NCBI GenBank assembly: GCA_964453665.1
Contig: CAYVQT010000042.1
Location: 1 to 26,661 of the forward strand
From: DAOUTY01 sp964453665
GTDB lineage: Bacteria; Chloroflexota; Dehalococcoidia; SZUA-161
Length of the DNA: 26,661 nt
Direction of reading: 5' to 3'
Part shown: piece by piece, positions 24,761-26,661 of the stretch
How the letters are laid out: every line of letters starts with the position of its first letter
Position numbering within the stretch: the first letter of the stretch is position 1
The notes under the pieces: generated by a model
Database searches by the model: none
Seen by the model: only the letters and a program-made list of their open reading frames with translations
What the model was told of the DNA's origin: nothing
Position numbers and translations under genes: made by a program

Positions 24761-26661
24761 ATGCCTGGGCAAAGTACAATCCCGAGTTCTGCTGGTGAGC
24801 AAGTGATAAAGACAGCATGTCAGTTAGGCCCATCCGAGTGCGGAATGAACGTGTACCTTAAGGACGGCGTAATTACCAGGGTAGACGGCATGGCTGAACA
24901 TCCTTATAACGAAGGTCGTCTATGCGTCAGAGGGCGTCAGGCCATGGAGTACGTATACCACAAAGACCGTCTCAAGTACCCGATGAAGAAGGAGAATGGG
25001 AAGTGGAAGCGGATAACCTGGGACGAGGCGCTGGACATAATGGCCAGTAGACTCAAGGAGATCAAGGAGAAGTACGGCCCCACTGCCTTTGGCGCGTGCG
25101 TTGGTGACCCGGTGCAGACCCGGGGGGTAACTGGGGCATACATCATATGGAGGTTCCTGGATGTGTACGGCAGCCCTAACATGCTCCTCAGCGACCCCTG
25201 CTATCGCATACGCGCCCAGGCCCAGAACCTCACCTTCGGCTTCCTGCGGTTCCCGTTCTATGCTGACGTAGAGAACTCGAAGTGCATCATCATCTGGGCC
25301 CACAATCCACACAAGTCGGAACCACAGCTAGTTCCCCGCATCGATAAAGCGAGGAAGAACGGTGCCAAGCTCGTCGTTATTGACCCCAGGCGCATCCCTT
25401 ATGCCAGGGAAGCTGATATTCACATCCAGCCGAGGCCAGGCACTGACTGCGCCTTGATGCTGGCGATGCTAGATACCATTATCTCCGAGGGGCTCTATGA
25501 TCGGGAGTTCGTTGATCAGTGGACTCTTGGCTTCGACAAGCTCGCGGAACGCGTCAGGCAGTACCCGGCAGAGGAGGTGGAGAGGATAACGGGTGTCCCA
25601 GCGAAGAAGATCAGGGAGATCGCCCGCATGTTCGCCACGAACAAACCCGCGTGTATACAGCAGGCCTGGGGTACGCTCGACCAGGTGGAGTCGGGCTTCC
25701 AGAACTCGCGGGCTATTTGCATTCTCCACGCGATAACCGGGAATGTTGATAAGCGTGGTGGAATCATTCATGTAGGGCTTCCGATGACGAACTTCCCCAG
25801 ACTCTTCGACATGGTGGGTGATGCCAAGGCACCCAAGGCGGATGAATACCCTCTGTTCTCAGGCCCGCTGGGCCTCTGTGTCGCTTCGGCCACAGCACCC
25901 ATCGTCTGGATCGATACCCTGTTGACTGAGAAACCGTATCCCCTTAAAGCGTTGTATGTGGCCGGGTCCAACCCGATGGTGACTTTCCCGAATACAAAGA
26001 AAGTGAAGAAGGCGCTGGAGAACCTGGAGTTCCTGGTTGTAATGGACATATTCATGACGCCAACAGCCGAACTGGCAGACCTTGTGCTGCCCTCCGCCAC
26101 ATTCCTGGAGAGGACCGACATTAACCACATACCCTACGCTGCGATTGCAGGTGTTCCCTGGGCTATACTCGGGAAGCAGGTTGTACCGGAGCAGTGGGAG
26201 TCGTGGCCGGACTGGAAGGTCATCTTCGAGCTGTCCAGAAGAATGGGCTACGGGGAATACTTCCCCTGGCAGAATGTCGAGGAGTTGATAGACTACTACC
26301 TGGAGCCCACGGGGCTGACGGTAAAGCAACTGAAAGATGAGAGCCCCTGCGGGGTATACAGTGGGTTAATGGAGGACGAAGAGTATTGGCGGCAGCACCC
26401 GGAGCTACCTCGGTTCCCCACTCCGTCGGGGAAAGTAGAGCTTTACTGCGAGACCTTGAGTAGCGTGGGATTTGATCCTCTGGTCACATATATCGAGCCG
26501 GCGGAGAGCCCGGTCTCAGACCTCGAGCTGGCGCGGGAGTACCCCTTGATCCTGACCACCGGGGCGAGAGTAAACGAGTACTGGCACTCATGCTTTCACG
26601 GCATAGACAAGCTTCGCGGTAGAATGCCGGAACCTATAGCTGAAATCCACCCCGAGAGCGC
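24761..26661 (+). CDS. Molybdopterin-dependent oxidoreductase (Complex iron-sulfur family), 3' end cut by window
   Basis: At least 633 residues of a DMSO-reductase-superfamily catalytic subunit are present, and the gene continues past the window. The N-terminal iron-sulfur segment has C20, C27 and C55. In the usual C-x2-C-x3-C-xn-C pattern the second Cys would be residue 23, which here is Gly (codon GGC). C147 in SDPCYRIR is the likely Mo/W ligand. Later pterin-binding stretches include VVIDPRR, PGTDCALMLAMLD, and ALYVAGSNPM. There is no twin-arginine signal at the start, so it is probably cytoplasmic. ATG 24761 has AAGGAGGT five bases upstream. Substrate unknown: relatives include formate dehydrogenase-, acetylene hydratase- and thiosulfate reductase-like enzymes. 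Confidence 0.9.
   Translation, partial: MPGQSTIPSSAGEQVIKTACQLGPSECGMNVYLKDGVITRVDGMAEHPYNEGRLCVRGRQAMEYVYHKDRLKYPMKKENGKWKRITWDEALDIMASRLKEIKEKYGPTAFGACVGDPVQTRGVTGAYIIWRFLDVYGSPNMLLSDPCYRIRAQAQNLTFGFLRFPFYADVENSKCIIIWAHNPHKSEPQLVPRIDKARKNGAKLVVIDPRRIPYAREADIHIQPRPGTDCALMLAMLDTIISEGLYDREFVDQWTLGFDKLAERVRQYPAEEVERITGVPAKKIREIARMFATNKPACIQQAWGTLDQVESGFQNSRAICILHAITGNVDKRGGIIHVGLPMTNFPRLFDMVGDAKAPKADEYPLFSGPLGLCVASATAPIVWIDTLLTEKPYPLKALYVAGSNPMVTFPNTKKVKKALENLEFLVVMDIFMTPTAELADLVLPSATFLERTDINHIPYAAIAGVPWAILGKQVVPEQWESWPDWKVIFELSRRMGYGEYFPWQNVEELIDYYLEPTGLTVKQLKDESPCGVYSGLMEDEEYWRQHPELPRFPTPSGKVELYCETLSSVGFDPLVTYIEPAESPVSDLELAREYPLILTTGARVNEYWHSCFHGIDKLRGRMPEPIAEIHPES

Noticed and set aside
24920..25312. 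Minus-strand frame of 130 codons in the molybdoenzyme
   Set aside because: It is a shadow of the long plus-strand reading frame that runs from 24761 to the window end with clear pterin and iron-sulfur motifs.

Overview
The window looks like a piece of a bacterial chromosome from the Chloroflexota, most plausibly a Dehalococcoidia-type lineage (inference). The basis is gene content: a tungsten aldehyde oxidoreductase beside acyl-CoA enzymes, a complex iron-sulfur molybdoenzyme, a class I-alpha glutamine synthetase, Gly-rich RRM and CxxC zinc-ribbon proteins, and palindromic intergenic repeats built around GTAGGGGC and ATTCCTGC. I found no rRNA, intact tRNA, CRISPR array, transposase or phage gene.

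Left part (1-7686). A plus-strand cluster encodes a tungsten aldehyde:ferredoxin oxidoreductase, an AMP-forming acyl-CoA ligase, an acyl-CoA dehydrogenase-family flavoprotein and an SCP2 lipid-carrier protein. Together they could interconvert an aldehyde and an acid, make its CoA ester and start its oxidation or reduction. A 730-base repeat-rich spacer follows, then glnA.

Centre (7687-16607). After a roughly 500-base leader with two good sigma-70-type promoters and two hairpins come five tightly packed plus-strand genes. They encode a secreted single-pass membrane protein with a cytoplasmic coiled coil, a 904-residue divergent tubulin/FtsZ-like GTPase with a long coiled-coil tail, a polytopic membrane protein with a large helical cytoplasmic region, a protein with an N-terminal PH-like fold, and a second tubulin-like GTPase with an N-terminal zinc ribbon. 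This looks like a two-tubulin, membrane-anchored cytoskeletal or membrane-remodelling system. It is the best candidate here for something undescribed.

Right part (16608-26661). Three small plus-strand genes (CxxC zinc ribbon, SlyD-like FKBP isomerase, Gly-rich RRM protein) look like RNA/protein-quality factors. They are followed by msrB-msrA on the minus strand and, divergent from these, a heliorhodopsin with its retinal lysine and counterion glutamate intact. This pairs a light sensor with methionine-oxidation repair. Next come a GT-C-like membrane glycosyltransferase, a 2TM-domain protein, a sparse 730-base region with a possible tiny gene, and an endonuclease/exonuclease/phosphatase-family protein. 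The last gene is a large molybdopterin oxidoreductase that runs off the end and has an unusual Cys-to-Gly change in its iron-sulfur site.
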